From positions 1-59,495 of the forward strand of contig CAZTTG010000034.1 of NCBI GenBank assembly GCA_964615935.1: 59,495 bases of DNA, written 5' to 3'. The translations under genes and the position numbers were made by a program. Origin of the DNA: CAZTTG01 sp964615935. GTDB taxonomy: Bacteria > Planctomycetota > UBA1135 > GCA-002686595. The notes below the pieces were generated by a model. That model was not told the origin of the DNA and did not search any database. It saw only the letters and a list, made by a program, of their open reading frames with translations. Shown here piece by piece: positions 50,798 to 59,001 of this stretch (position 1 is the first letter of the stretch; every line of letters begins with the position of its first letter).

Positions 50798-52264
50798 ATG
50801 ACATCGCGAATCCGACGCACCGCGAGCCTCCTGGCGCTCGCCTGGCCGAGCCTCCTCCTGGCGCCCGCGGCGCAGGAGGCGGGAGACGAGCAGCCCGCCG
50901 CTCCCAGCCCGCAGGTCGAGCGGCTCCTCGAGGTGATCGACGTGGGCCCCTACGAGGTGCCCGCCCTGATCCTCCAGAAGGACGACAACTACGCCCGCTC
51001 CTCGGTGGACGTGGAGCCCTTCCGGCACGTCACGCCCTTCAAGGAGCACTTCCTGGAGCAGCTGGAGTACACCGGCCCGGGTCGCGCCATCCCCGAGCCC
51101 GAGGACCTGGACTCGGTCAAGCTGGGCTTCATCGGGCCGATCATGTCCACCGTCTCGGTGGCCACCGGCGGAAAGAGCCACGAGGAGTCGCTGGGCATCT
51201 CCATGCTGCGCGGCACCCAGCTGGCCGTCGAGCAGGCCAACCAGGCCGGCGGCTACCGGCGGCGCGAGCTCCCCTTCGAGCTGGTGATCTCCAACGACAA
51301 CGGCCTGTGGGGCGCCTCGGGCAACGAGATCATAGACATGGCCTACCGGGACCGGGTGTGGGCCATCCTGGGGACCATCGACGGGGCCAACAGCCACATC
51401 GCCATCCGGGTGGCGCTCAAGGCCGAGATCGTGATGATGAACACGGGCGACACCGACCCGACCTTCATCGAGACCAACATCCCGTGGGTGGCCCGCTGCA
51501 TCGGGGACGACCGGCAGATGGGCTACCTGCTCTCCGACTACGTCTTTCGCAAGCTGGGCTACACGCGGGTGGGCATCATCCGCGCCAGCAACCGCTACGG
51601 GCGCTTCGGCGTGCGCGAGGTGCGCGACACCGCCCGGCGCCTGGGGAACCCGGTGCTCCTGGAGATGGCCTACAAGGTCGGCATCGAGGACTACTCCCTG
51701 CAGCTCGAGCGGCTGCGCGACAGTGACGTGGAGGCCGTGGTCCACTGGGGCGACGGCGCCGACGGCGCCCGGATCCTGAACCAGATGCGCCGGATGGGCA
51801 TGCGCCAGCCCTACTTCTCCTGCGACCGCTGCGTGTCCTCCGAATTCCTGGAGATCGCCGGGAACAACGCCGAGGGCGTGGTGTGCGGCTATCCCTGGGA
51901 TCCGACCAGCCGTGACCCCGACCTGCTGGCCTTCCGGGGGGCCTACGTGGACCGCTTCGGGCTGGAGCCGGACACCTATGCCGTGCACGCCTTTGACGGG
52001 ATGAACATGCTCATCGAGGCGGTGCAGCACGCCGGCCTGAACCGGGCCAAGATCCGCGACCTGATCGCCCACCGACCGGCCCCCTTCAAGGGCGCCAGCG
52101 GCCTGATCCCCATGAGCGCCTGCCTGGACGACCTGGGTGAGGTGTTCCTGGCCCGGGTCGAGGGCGGCAAGTTCCGCTTCTACTCGCGGCAGGACCTCGA
52201 GGTCCCGCAGGGGACGATCGCTCCCCGGGACCGCGCCAACCGCAAGACCGCGGGCGAGAAGTAG
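50798..52264 (+). CDS. LivK-type (branched-chain amino-acid-like) periplasmic binding protein A
   Basis: A 488-residue exported type I periplasmic binding protein. The signal (SLLALAWPSLLLAPAAQ) is followed by an extra ~85 residues before the ligand-binding core, which begins VKLGFIGPIMSTVSVATGG with GISMLRGTQLAVEQANQAGG. Later landmarks are VWAILGTIDGANSHIAIRV, YTRVGIIRASNRYGRFGVR and VHAFDGMNMLIEAVQHAGLN. The core looks like a member of the Peripla_BP_6 family, which binds amino acids, amides, urea or aromatic acids. No permease or ATPase gene occurs anywhere in the window, so the protein may act in sensing or as a scaffold rather than in transport. GGAAG upstream supports the start. A paralogue follows 20 bases downstream. 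Confidence 0.9.
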   Translation: MTSRIRRTASLLALAWPSLLLAPAAQEAGDEQPAAPSPQVERLLEVIDVGPYEVPALILQKDDNYARSSVDVEPFRHVTPFKEHFLEQLEYTGPGRAIPEPEDLDSVKLGFIGPIMSTVSVATGGKSHEESLGISMLRGTQLAVEQANQAGGYRRRELPFELVISNDNGLWGASGNEIIDMAYRDRVWAILGTIDGANSHIAIRVALKAEIVMMNTGDTDPTFIETNIPWVARCIGDDRQMGYLLSDYVFRKLGYTRVGIIRASNRYGRFGVREVRDTARRLGNPVLLEMAYKVGIEDYSLQLERLRDSDVEAVVHWGDGADGARILNQMRRMGMRQPYFSCDRCVSSEFLEIAGNNAEGVVCGYPWDPTSRDPDLLAFRGAYVDRFGLEPDTYAVHAFDGMNMLIEAVQHAGLNRAKIRDLIAHRPAPFKGASGLIPMSACLDDLGEVFLARVEGGKFRFYSRQDLEVPQGTIAPRDRANRKTAGEK

Positions 52265-52284
52265 GACCGACGAGAAGGGCGCCG

Positions 52285-53496
52285 ATGGGCCCTCGCCTCC
52301 GAGCCGCTTCGCTGGCCCTCGCCGCGGCCCTCGCGGCCCTGGGTCCGGGGGCCTGCCGCTCGGCGGATCCCGCCGGGCTCGAGCCGCACTACCGCGCCCG
52401 CCAGCGCGAGCTGGACTACGTCGGCCCGGGGCGCGAGGACCCGGCTCCCACCGACCGCGAAGAGGTCCTGCTGGGCTGGTTCGGCCCCAGCGACCCGCGC
52501 CACCCGAGCGCCGGCGGCGCGTGGGTGGCCGCCGAGCTGGCGGTGGAGGAGGCCAACCGGGAGGGCGGCTGCCGCGGCCTCCCCTTCCGACTCCTGCCGG
52601 CCTGGTCCGAGAATCCCTGGGGAACCGGGGTGCGGGACCTGGCCCGCCTGGCCTGGAGCGACGGGGTGTGGGCGGTGGTGGGCTCGCCGGACGGCCCCTC
52701 GGCGCATCTCGTCGAACAGGTCATCGCCAAGGCCCGCCTTCCCTTCGTCAACCCGATCAGCACCGACTCCTCGACCAACCTGGCGGGCGTGCCCTGGATC
52801 TTCTCCTGCGCGCCGCCCGACCACCTCTTCGCGCCGCTGCTCGCAGGCGAGCTGGTGGCCCGCTCCGAGGGGAGCGGCCTCGCCGTGGTCTCCTGCACCG
52901 ACCACGACTCCCGCGCCGCGACCCGAGAGCTCCTGGCCGCGCTCGGAAGGGCCGGCTCGCAGCCCGCGATCCACCTCCAGTTCCGGCCGGAGGCGCTGGA
53001 CTCCGCCTCGCACACGCGGAGCCTCGTCGAGATGGGCATCGGGGCCGTGGCCGTGATCGCCGGGCCCCAGGACAGCGCGGAGCTCGTCCGGGCCCTGCGC
53101 CGCGAGGGGCTGGAGGCGCCGGTGGTCGGCGGCGCGGCCCTGGCGCGCCGTCCCTTCGCCCGGCTGGCCGGTCCGGCGGCCGAGGGGGTTCTCCTGCCGC
53201 TGCTCTGGGATCCCGCGGCGGGGGGGGCGCGAGCGGAGGACTTCCGGCGGCGCTTCCGGGAGCGGGCGGGCGTCGATCCCGACTACGCCGAGGCGCACAC
53301 CTTTGACGCCGTCGACCTCCTGATCGCCGCCGTGCGCCGGGCGGGCCTGAACCGGGCCCGCATCCGCGACGCGATCCGGGAGCTGGCGCCCTGGGAGGGA
53401 GTCACCGGCACGATCGCCTGGGACCCGACCGGGCAGAACGCGCGGCCCGTCCGCCTCGGCACGATCCAGGAGGGGGCGGTTCGGCGCCTGCGGTAG
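52285..53496 (+). CDS. LivK-type periplasmic binding protein B (diverged paralogue)
   Basis: A 403-residue exported paralogue of the preceding binding protein. Shared landmarks are LDYVGPGRE (LEYTGPGR in A), the core start VLLGWFGPSDPRHPS, VWAVVGSPDGPSAHLVEQV, and a C-terminal AHTFDAVDLLIAAVRRAGLN with RARIRDAIRELAP (AHAFDGMNMLIEAVQHAGLN with RAKIRDLIAHRP in A). It lacks most of the N-terminal extension. The N-terminus (ASLALAAALAALGPGACRS) could be a lipoprotein signal with an imperfect lipobox (GPGAC). Ligand contacts appear less conserved, so it probably binds something different. Tandem receptors without transporter genes are unusual. It is the sixth gene of the operon. Confidence 0.87.
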   Translation: MGPRLRAASLALAAALAALGPGACRSADPAGLEPHYRARQRELDYVGPGREDPAPTDREEVLLGWFGPSDPRHPSAGGAWVAAELAVEEANREGGCRGLPFRLLPAWSENPWGTGVRDLARLAWSDGVWAVVGSPDGPSAHLVEQVIAKARLPFVNPISTDSSTNLAGVPWIFSCAPPDHLFAPLLAGELVARSEGSGLAVVSCTDHDSRAATRELLAALGRAGSQPAIHLQFRPEALDSASHTRSLVEMGIGAVAVIAGPQDSAELVRALRREGLEAPVVGGAALARRPFARLAGPAAEGVLLPLLWDPAAGGARAEDFRRRFRERAGVDPDYAEAHTFDAVDLLIAAVRRAGLNRARIRDAIRELAPWEGVTGTIAWDPTGQNARPVRLGTIQEGAVRRLR

Positions 53497-53507
53497 GGCT
53501 CCTGGAA

Positions 53508-54680
53508 ATGGCGAGCGCGCGCACCCAGCTCCTGTGCCTGACGATCTCCACCGCGGTCTGTGCGGTGGTCGGATGGCGCGTGGCCGTGCGGCTCGACAGG
53601 GCGCCGGAGCTCCTCGACCGGGGGGAGGAGGTCCGTCGGCTCCTCGAGGAGCACGAGACCGGCGCTGGCGAGCCCCTCTCGGGCGCGGATTCGCCATCCG
53701 CGCCGATCTCCCTCGACATCCCCGAGGAGGTGGCGGAGACCCTCTTCGGGCTGTCCCGGCGCCAGGGAGGGTACGACCCGGTCCGCTACCTGCGGTACCC
53801 GCCCCACCTCGATTCGCCCCGTCCCTGGGCCGAGCACCCCGACGGGGAGTACCGCAAGCGCACCAACTCGCTGGGGATGATCGAGATCGCCGAGCCCGCC
53901 GCCCGGCGACCGGAGCTGCGGGTCCTGGCCACGGGGGACTCCCACACGGACGGCGTGTGCGCCCATGACGAGTCGTGGCCCAACGTGCTCGAAGCCCTGC
54001 TCCAGGAGGCGCAACCCGGCCGGACGATCGAGGTGCTGAACGCGGGCAAGGGGGGCTACAGCTTCTACAACTACCTGGGGGTCTTGCGCGACTTCCTGGA
54101 CCTCGAGCCGCACGCCTTCGTGGTGGGGGTGTACGGGGGCAACGACTTCTACGAGGCGCTCCCCGTCCATCGCTACCTGCACGCCCTGCCCCCTCCTCCC
54201 ACGATCCACCCCTCCCCCCGCTGGCGCGCCGCCGCGGCGGCGTCCGAGGCCGCCTGCCAGGCGTTCATCGGCTACAAGCACTTCCAGCTCGTGCCCCGGG
54301 ACGTCGACCTGGCCCTGGAGGCCGGCTGGTACGCAATCGAGCGCATCCGACGGCTGTGCGCGGAGCACGGGATCGAGCTGATCATCGTCTACATCCCGGC
54401 CCTGGCGGAGGTGCAGTGGGAGGAGGCCGCCGGGGAGCTGGAGCGGGTGTGCCGCATCCTCGAGCTCTCCGACGAGGACCTGCGAGTCGCCTGGGAGATG
54501 AGTGATCGCTTCCTCGAGAGGCTCCGCCACGAGGGCCTCGCGGTGGTCGATCTGCGGGGGCCCATGCGCGCGCGCTCGGGACCGCTCTTTTGGCGCGGCG
54601 ACCACCACATCAATCTCGCCGGCCAGGAGCTGGTGGCCACCACCCTGCGGCCGCATCTCGAGGCGCTGATCGAGCGCTAG
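53508..54680 (+). CDS. SGNH/GDSL-like hydrolase or acyl-esterase-like protein
   Basis: A 390-residue protein with an N-terminal membrane helix (LLCLTISTAVCAVVGWRVAV). The catalytic fold shows the SGNH blocks: GDSHTDG (block I serine near residue 144), YGGNDFY (block III near 210) and GDHHINLAG (block V with Asp-x-His near 366). Related proteins (AlgX/AlgJ- and DHHW-like) add or remove acetyl groups on exopolysaccharides in the periplasm; simple esterase activity is the alternative. NAGKGGYSFYNYLGVLRDF matches the usual block II region. It is the last gene of the seven-gene operon, 11 bases after binding protein B, and converges with a radical SAM gene six bases away. Confidence 0.85.
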   Translation: MASARTQLLCLTISTAVCAVVGWRVAVRLDRAPELLDRGEEVRRLLEEHETGAGEPLSGADSPSAPISLDIPEEVAETLFGLSRRQGGYDPVRYLRYPPHLDSPRPWAEHPDGEYRKRTNSLGMIEIAEPAARRPELRVLATGDSHTDGVCAHDESWPNVLEALLQEAQPGRTIEVLNAGKGGYSFYNYLGVLRDFLDLEPHAFVVGVYGGNDFYEALPVHRYLHALPPPPTIHPSPRWRAAAAASEAACQAFIGYKHFQLVPRDVDLALEAGWYAIERIRRLCAEHGIELIIVYIPALAEVQWEEAAGELERVCRILELSDEDLRVAWEMSDRFLERLRHEGLAVVDLRGPMRARSGPLFWRGDHHINLAGQELVATTLRPHLEALIER

Positions 54681-54686
54681 CGCGGC

Positions 54687-56018
54687 TCAGGTGCCGTCGG
54701 ATCGGTCCGGCCCGCGCTCGAGGAGCCTCCTCCTTCCGCGCAGGGCCCTGTAGATCGCCATCCCGGGGATCCGGGACAGGGTGCGGTCGAGACGGGCGAT
54801 GCGGTCCTGCAGGTTCCTCTTCTCCTCCTCGAGGTTCCGGGCGTGGAGGCCCAGGTGCCCGCGCTCCTCCTCGACGTTGCGGGCGTGCCGGCGGAGCTGC
54901 TCGCGCTCGTCGAGCAGCTCCTCGCGCACGGCCTCGAGGCGATAGACCCGCGCGCGCAGCTCCTCCAGCTCCCCCAGGGAGTCGGCGCCCTGGATCTCGC
55001 CGACCCGTCGGGCGAGCTCCTCCGCGCTGGTCCAGCCGCGGGCCGCGCACTGCTCGCAGTGAGCGTCCAGCTCGCCGCTCAGGAGCCCCGCGCGGATCCG
55101 ACGGGCGCGCTCGCCCCGAAAGGCCTCGTCGAAGCTCCCGGCCCGGAGGTTCCCGACTGGAGGCCCATAGCAGCACAGCGTCACCTCTCCGTCGGCGTGG
55201 GCGAAGAGCGTGTCCCAGGGATCCGTGCAGCAACGCGTGAGTATGGGCACCGTGGCCGCGGCGGTTTCGGGGTTCGCTGCCCGCTGGCGGGGGACCGTCT
55301 CCAGGCCCGACATCACGTTGAGGTCCAGCCCCAGCTCCTCGGCGACCCGCCGCACGTCGGCGATCGAGCGGGCTGCCCGATCCGGTTCGACCGGCGCGGG
55401 GCGGCGGAGGGGCGCCTCGCTCCCGGGCGACTCGGCGTGGGTGACCAGGCCGGCCAGGAAGAGCCCGCTGACTCCCTGGCGGGCGGCCCAGAGCGCGAGG
55501 GCCGGAAGCCCCTCCGCGGTGAGGTCCGTCAGGACGGCGCTGATGGCGATGTAGGGCTGTTGCCGTGAGCGGGTGCGACACAGCTCGACGAGGGCGCTCA
55601 GATTCCGCTCGAGCTGGATCAGCTCGCCTCCCCGTCGGATCGAGGCAAAGAGCTCCGGATCCGCCGTGTCGCAGCTCACGTCGATCTTGGCCATGCGCGA
55701 GAGCACGTCGAGCTCCTCCGGACCGAAGGGGCGGGCCATATTGGTCGACAGAGACAAAGTGAGGCCGCGCTCCATCAGCCGGCGGGCGGTCCGATGCCAG
55801 CCGGGCAGGATCGTGGTCTCGCCGTGCCCGCTGATCTGGACCTCCCGGGGGTGGAGCCGGATCAAGGGATCCAGCCAATCCTCGACGAGGCCACCGAGAT
55901 CCTGGGCCCGGTAGTCCGACTGGTTGACGGCGCAGTAGACGCACCGCAGGTTGCAGCGCGAGGTCAGCTCGATGATGGCCAAGCGCGGCCGGGCGTTAAA
56001 CAGGTCGAAGGCTGGCAT
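54687..56018 (-). CDS. Radical SAM/SPASM protein with C-terminal coiled coil
   Basis: A 443-residue enzyme. The radical SAM motif CNLRCVYC (about residue 23) follows RLAIIELTSR, and HGETTILP corresponds to the GEP motif. The SPASM-type C-terminal cluster region is present: CCTDPWDTLFAHADGEVTLC with CYGPPVGNLR, then CEQCAARG. From about 350 to 420 a long charged coiled coil (REELLDEREQLRRHARNVEE) suggests oligomerisation or partner binding, and a short basic tail ends the chain. SPASM enzymes modify peptides, proteins or sugars; no precursor peptide is seen nearby. ATG 56018 is preferred; a GTG 15 bases upstream lacks a ribosome-binding site. It is divergent from another radical SAM gene. Confidence 0.9.
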   Translation of the reverse strand: MPAFDLFNARPRLAIIELTSRCNLRCVYCAVNQSDYRAQDLGGLVEDWLDPLIRLHPREVQISGHGETTILPGWHRTARRLMERGLTLSLSTNMARPFGPEELDVLSRMAKIDVSCDTADPELFASIRRGGELIQLERNLSALVELCRTRSRQQPYIAISAVLTDLTAEGLPALALWAARQGVSGLFLAGLVTHAESPGSEAPLRRPAPVEPDRAARSIADVRRVAEELGLDLNVMSGLETVPRQRAANPETAAATVPILTRCCTDPWDTLFAHADGEVTLCCYGPPVGNLRAGSFDEAFRGERARRIRAGLLSGELDAHCEQCAARGWTSAEELARRVGEIQGADSLGELEELRARVYRLEAVREELLDEREQLRRHARNVEEERGHLGLHARNLEEEKRNLQDRIARLDRTLSRIPGMAIYRALRGRRRLLERGPDRSDGT

Positions 56019-56057
56019 CCTGGCCGGTCCCACCGCGATGACCGCGGGGAGACGGCC

Positions 56058-56066
56058 ATCCTACCA
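56058..56066 (-). promoter_or_regulatory. Extended minus-10-like element for the radical SAM/SPASM gene
   Basis: On the minus strand TGGTAGGAT, a TGn extended minus-10, lies 40 bases upstream of ATG 56018. No good minus-35 accompanies it. It sits in the 243-base divergent gap (56019-56261) between the two radical SAM genes, which otherwise holds nothing that I recognise. Confidence 0.3.
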
Positions 56067-56261
56067 CATCGCCCGGGATGCAGGCTGTCGGCCGGATGTC
56101 CATGGCTCCGTTCGACCGCGGACGGGCCCGACGCCCGGTACCGGTTGCGCAATCGCGCCCCTCGTGATGAGCTGGGGTCGAGCCCGCGGGCCGGGGAACC
56201 GGATGGTACGCAACGATCTTCCAGAGGCCGGCCGCCGGCCTGCACCGAGCGGGAGCTGGGC

Positions 56262-57317
56262 ATGAACTGCCGGGCGGCCAACCGCTTCTACGTCCAGGCC
56301 AACGGCACGATCCCCTGCAACTGCGACATCGGGGAGAACATCACCCTCTTCGCGCCGCCGCTGGACGATCTCGGCGCCTTCGACTTCATCGCGGACGGCT
56401 ACAACGGCCCGCCCTTTCGCCGTCTCCGGGAGAGCTTCCAGAGGGGCGAGCCCTATCTGGAGTGCTGCGAGAGCTGCTTCTTCTTCTCACCCACCGAGGA
56501 GTTCGGCCATCACGGCGTGGACGGCCGGCTGGAGGAGATCGAGGACCTTCAGGTCGAATCCTCCTTCCTGTGCACGATCGACTGCGAGGCCTGCGTGCCC
56601 CGGGACATCCGCCGGGATCCCGAGCGGTCGCCTCTGGGCCGAGGGCCCTACAACCTCCCCGTGGAGGTCTTCGGGAAGCTGATCGACGACCTGGTGAGGG
56701 GCGGGATCCGGGTCGGCGAGTTCAACTTCGGGGGGAGGGGCGAGCCCCTGCTGCACCCTCGCTTCGGCGAGCTGCTCACCCTCGCCCGCACGTACTACCC
56801 GGATGCCCTCTACACGGCCTGCACCAACGGGAACATGAGGTTCTTCCCGGGGATCATGGACCTGGACTACCTGAGCGTCAGCATCGACGGCGCCCGGCCG
56901 GAGTCCTACGAGCAGTACCGGAAGGGCGGCCGCCTGGAGCTCGCCTTGAAGCTCATCGAGGACATCGCCAGGAGCCGGAGGCCGGGGATCGCCGAGAGCG
57001 TCATCCCCGAGCTCTCGGAGCATCTCCGCCGGAAGGGTCGACCCATCCTGCGGTGGAAGTACCTCCTGTTCGAGCACAACGACTCCGAAGAGGAGACCGT
57101 GGAAGCCCAGGAGAAGGCCCTGGCCCTGGGCGTGGATCAGATGGTGTTCTATCTATCCCACACCTGGAACCGCTCCAGGAAGTACACGTCCACCCGGCAG
57201 ATCGAGGAGCTGGCGCTGTTCCAGGTCTTCGAGGGCAAGCGGGTCTTCTTCAGCAACGTCAACCCGGAGGTGGACAACGTGGAGCAGTGGGAGGACGAGG
57301 GCCGAAGGAGGGGCTGA
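56262..57317 (+). CDS. Radical SAM protein with N-terminal SPASM-like domain (permuted order)
   Basis: A 351-residue protein. The N-terminus (MNCRAANRFYVQANGTIPCN with CDIGEN and later CCESCFFF) looks like a SPASM/twitch iron-sulfur domain. This precedes rather than follows the radical SAM core, whose motif CTIDCEAC starts near residue 104 and whose GEP-like motif is GGRGEPLLHPRF. Other core strands are LYTACTNGNM and YLSVSIDGARPESYEQY. The arrangement is known but less common. The start has GGGAG eight bases upstream. It ends two bases from the convergent amidase gene. With its divergent SPASM neighbour it may form a two-enzyme modification pair; the substrate is unknown. Confidence 0.87.
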   Translation: MNCRAANRFYVQANGTIPCNCDIGENITLFAPPLDDLGAFDFIADGYNGPPFRRLRESFQRGEPYLECCESCFFFSPTEEFGHHGVDGRLEEIEDLQVESSFLCTIDCEACVPRDIRRDPERSPLGRGPYNLPVEVFGKLIDDLVRGGIRVGEFNFGGRGEPLLHPRFGELLTLARTYYPDALYTACTNGNMRFFPGIMDLDYLSVSIDGARPESYEQYRKGGRLELALKLIEDIARSRRPGIAESVIPELSEHLRRKGRPILRWKYLLFEHNDSEEETVEAQEKALALGVDQMVFYLSHTWNRSRKYTSTRQIEELALFQVFEGKRVFFSNVNPEVDNVEQWEDEGRRRG

Positions 57318-57319
57318 GC

Positions 57320-58960
57320 TCAGCCGGGATGGCGCTGGTTGTGGCCGGTCGCCTCCTGCCAGGCTCGGGCGAGGACCAGCAGCCCGGCCTCGCCGAAGAG
57401 CCTCCCGGTGAAGGAGATGCTGAAGGGAGTCCCGTCCTCGCGGAAGCCGCAGGGGGCGACGAAGGTGGGGTGGCCGGTCAGGTTGGTCATCGCCAGCAGG
57501 TCACCGGCGAAGCTGGGGTGGACGATGGCGTCCACGCCGGACAGGGCCCGGCGCAGGTCCTGCATCAGGAGGGTCCGCAACCGCTGGGCGCGGATGTACT
57601 CCACCGCCGGGATCATCCGCGAGGCGCGGAACACGTTGGGCCAGGCCCGCCGGATCTGACGCACGAGCTCGTCGTCGCGGCCGCTGCGCGTGAGCTCGTC
57701 GAAGGCCGTCGCGGCTTCGGCGTTGAGCAGCAGCATGATGTCTCCCACCGGGTGATCGGGGAGCTCGAGCTCGACGAGCTCCACCCCGAGGGCCTCCAGC
57801 TCGGCGAGCACGCTCCGGCGCGGATCGCCCTCCTCGAAAGCGCCGGCGGGCACGCCCACGCGCATCCCCTCGACGTCCATCTCCACGGGCAGGGCGAAGC
57901 CGCCGGCCAGGGTGGTCGGGTCGCGGGGATCCACCCCCTGGATGGCGTCGAACACGATGGCCGCGTCCAGGGCCGAGCGGCAGATCGGGCCCAGCTTGTC
58001 CAGCGACCAGGAGAGCGCCATGGCTCCGTGGCGGCTGACCCGGCCGAAGGTCGGACGCAGGGAGGAGCAGCCGCAGCGGTCGGAGGGCGACACGATCGAG
58101 CCCCAGGTCTCCGAGCCGATGGCGAAGGCCACCGCCCCGGCGGCCGTGGCGGAGGCCGGGCCGGCCGACGACCCGCTGGAGCCCTGCTCGGGATTCCAGG
58201 GGTTGCGCGTCCGGCCGCCGAACCACACGTCCCCCCAGGCCAGCGCTCCGAGGCTCAGCTTGGCGATCAGCACGGCGCCGGCCTCGTCGAGCCGCTCCAC
58301 CACCGTGGCGTCGAGGTCCACGACCTGGTCCTCGAACGGCTTCGCGCCCCAGGTGGTGGGATGACCCCGAACGGCCAGGAGGTCCTTCGCCCCCCAGGGA
58401 ATCCCGTGCAGGGGACCGCGCCACCGTCCATCCGCGAGCTCCCGATCGAGCTCGCGCGCCTGCCGCAGGGCGCGCTCCTCGGTGAGCGTCACGACGCAGT
58501 GGAGGGTCTCGTCCAGCCGGCGCAGCCGGGCGAGGTACATGCCGGTCAGCTCCTCGCAGCTCACCTGGCGCGAGCGGATGAGCGAGGCCAGGGTCGCGAT
58601 GTCGGCGAAGGCCAGGTCCTCGAGGTCGTCGGGGCGAGCCACCTCGGGCAGCACCAGCTCCCCGCCGCCCCAGGCCCGAAGGTCTCCCTCCACGGGTCGC
58701 AGGAGGCTGGCGTCCAGGATCAGGGCCGGCGGGACCGAGTTGTCCAGCGGGACCGCCTGCATCCGCTCGTAGGACCGCCGGTTCTCGAGGACGCGCCGGA
58801 CCATCAGTTCGATCTCGGCGTCGGTCAGCTCCAGGCCGATCAGCTCGGCCGCGGCGCGGATCGACTCCGCCGGGACGGGGGCCGGCTCCCGGCCCTCGGC
58901 CTGGGCTTCCTGGAGCGGGGGAAGGGAGAGCGCGACGAGCAGGAGGAGCGGCGGCATCAT
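57320..58960 (-). CDS. Exported amidase-signature family hydrolase
   Basis: A 546-residue amidase (GatA/FAAH-like) with an N-terminal signal (MMPPLLLLVALSLPP). The catalytic lysine is in LHGIPWGAKDLLAV. The serine-rich signature is NPEQGSSGSSAGPASATAAG, and the nucleophile region is GSETWGSIVSPS with Ser-Gly-Ser-type geometry (Ser in GSI). The Lys-Ser-Ser triad is therefore intact. An N-terminal ~110-residue extension precedes the domain (ELTDAEIELMVRRVLENRRS). Exported members hydrolyse amides or peptides outside the cytoplasm, so a glutamyl-tRNA amidotransferase role is excluded by the signal and by the lack of gatB/gatC. GAGG lies about 11 bases before the first of two ATGs. Confidence 0.9.
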   Translation of the reverse strand: MMPPLLLLVALSLPPLQEAQAEGREPAPVPAESIRAAAELIGLELTDAEIELMVRRVLENRRSYERMQAVPLDNSVPPALILDASLLRPVEGDLRAWGGGELVLPEVARPDDLEDLAFADIATLASLIRSRQVSCEELTGMYLARLRRLDETLHCVVTLTEERALRQARELDRELADGRWRGPLHGIPWGAKDLLAVRGHPTTWGAKPFEDQVVDLDATVVERLDEAGAVLIAKLSLGALAWGDVWFGGRTRNPWNPEQGSSGSSAGPASATAAGAVAFAIGSETWGSIVSPSDRCGCSSLRPTFGRVSRHGAMALSWSLDKLGPICRSALDAAIVFDAIQGVDPRDPTTLAGGFALPVEMDVEGMRVGVPAGAFEEGDPRRSVLAELEALGVELVELELPDHPVGDIMLLLNAEAATAFDELTRSGRDDELVRQIRRAWPNVFRASRMIPAVEYIRAQRLRTLLMQDLRRALSGVDAIVHPSFAGDLLAMTNLTGHPTFVAPCGFREDGTPFSISFTGRLFGEAGLLVLARAWQEATGHNQRHPG

Positions 58961-59001
58961 GGCCGCATCGTACCTCGGGGAGGCCGCGCGCTCATCCCAT
59001 C

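Noticed and set aside
50798..53496. A branched-chain amino-acid ABC transport operon
   Set aside because: No permease or ATPase gene is in or next to the operon, and the neighbours are cytochromes.
57320..58960. GatA, glutamyl-tRNA amidotransferase subunit
   Set aside because: It has an export signal and an N-terminal extension, and there is no gatB or gatC nearby.
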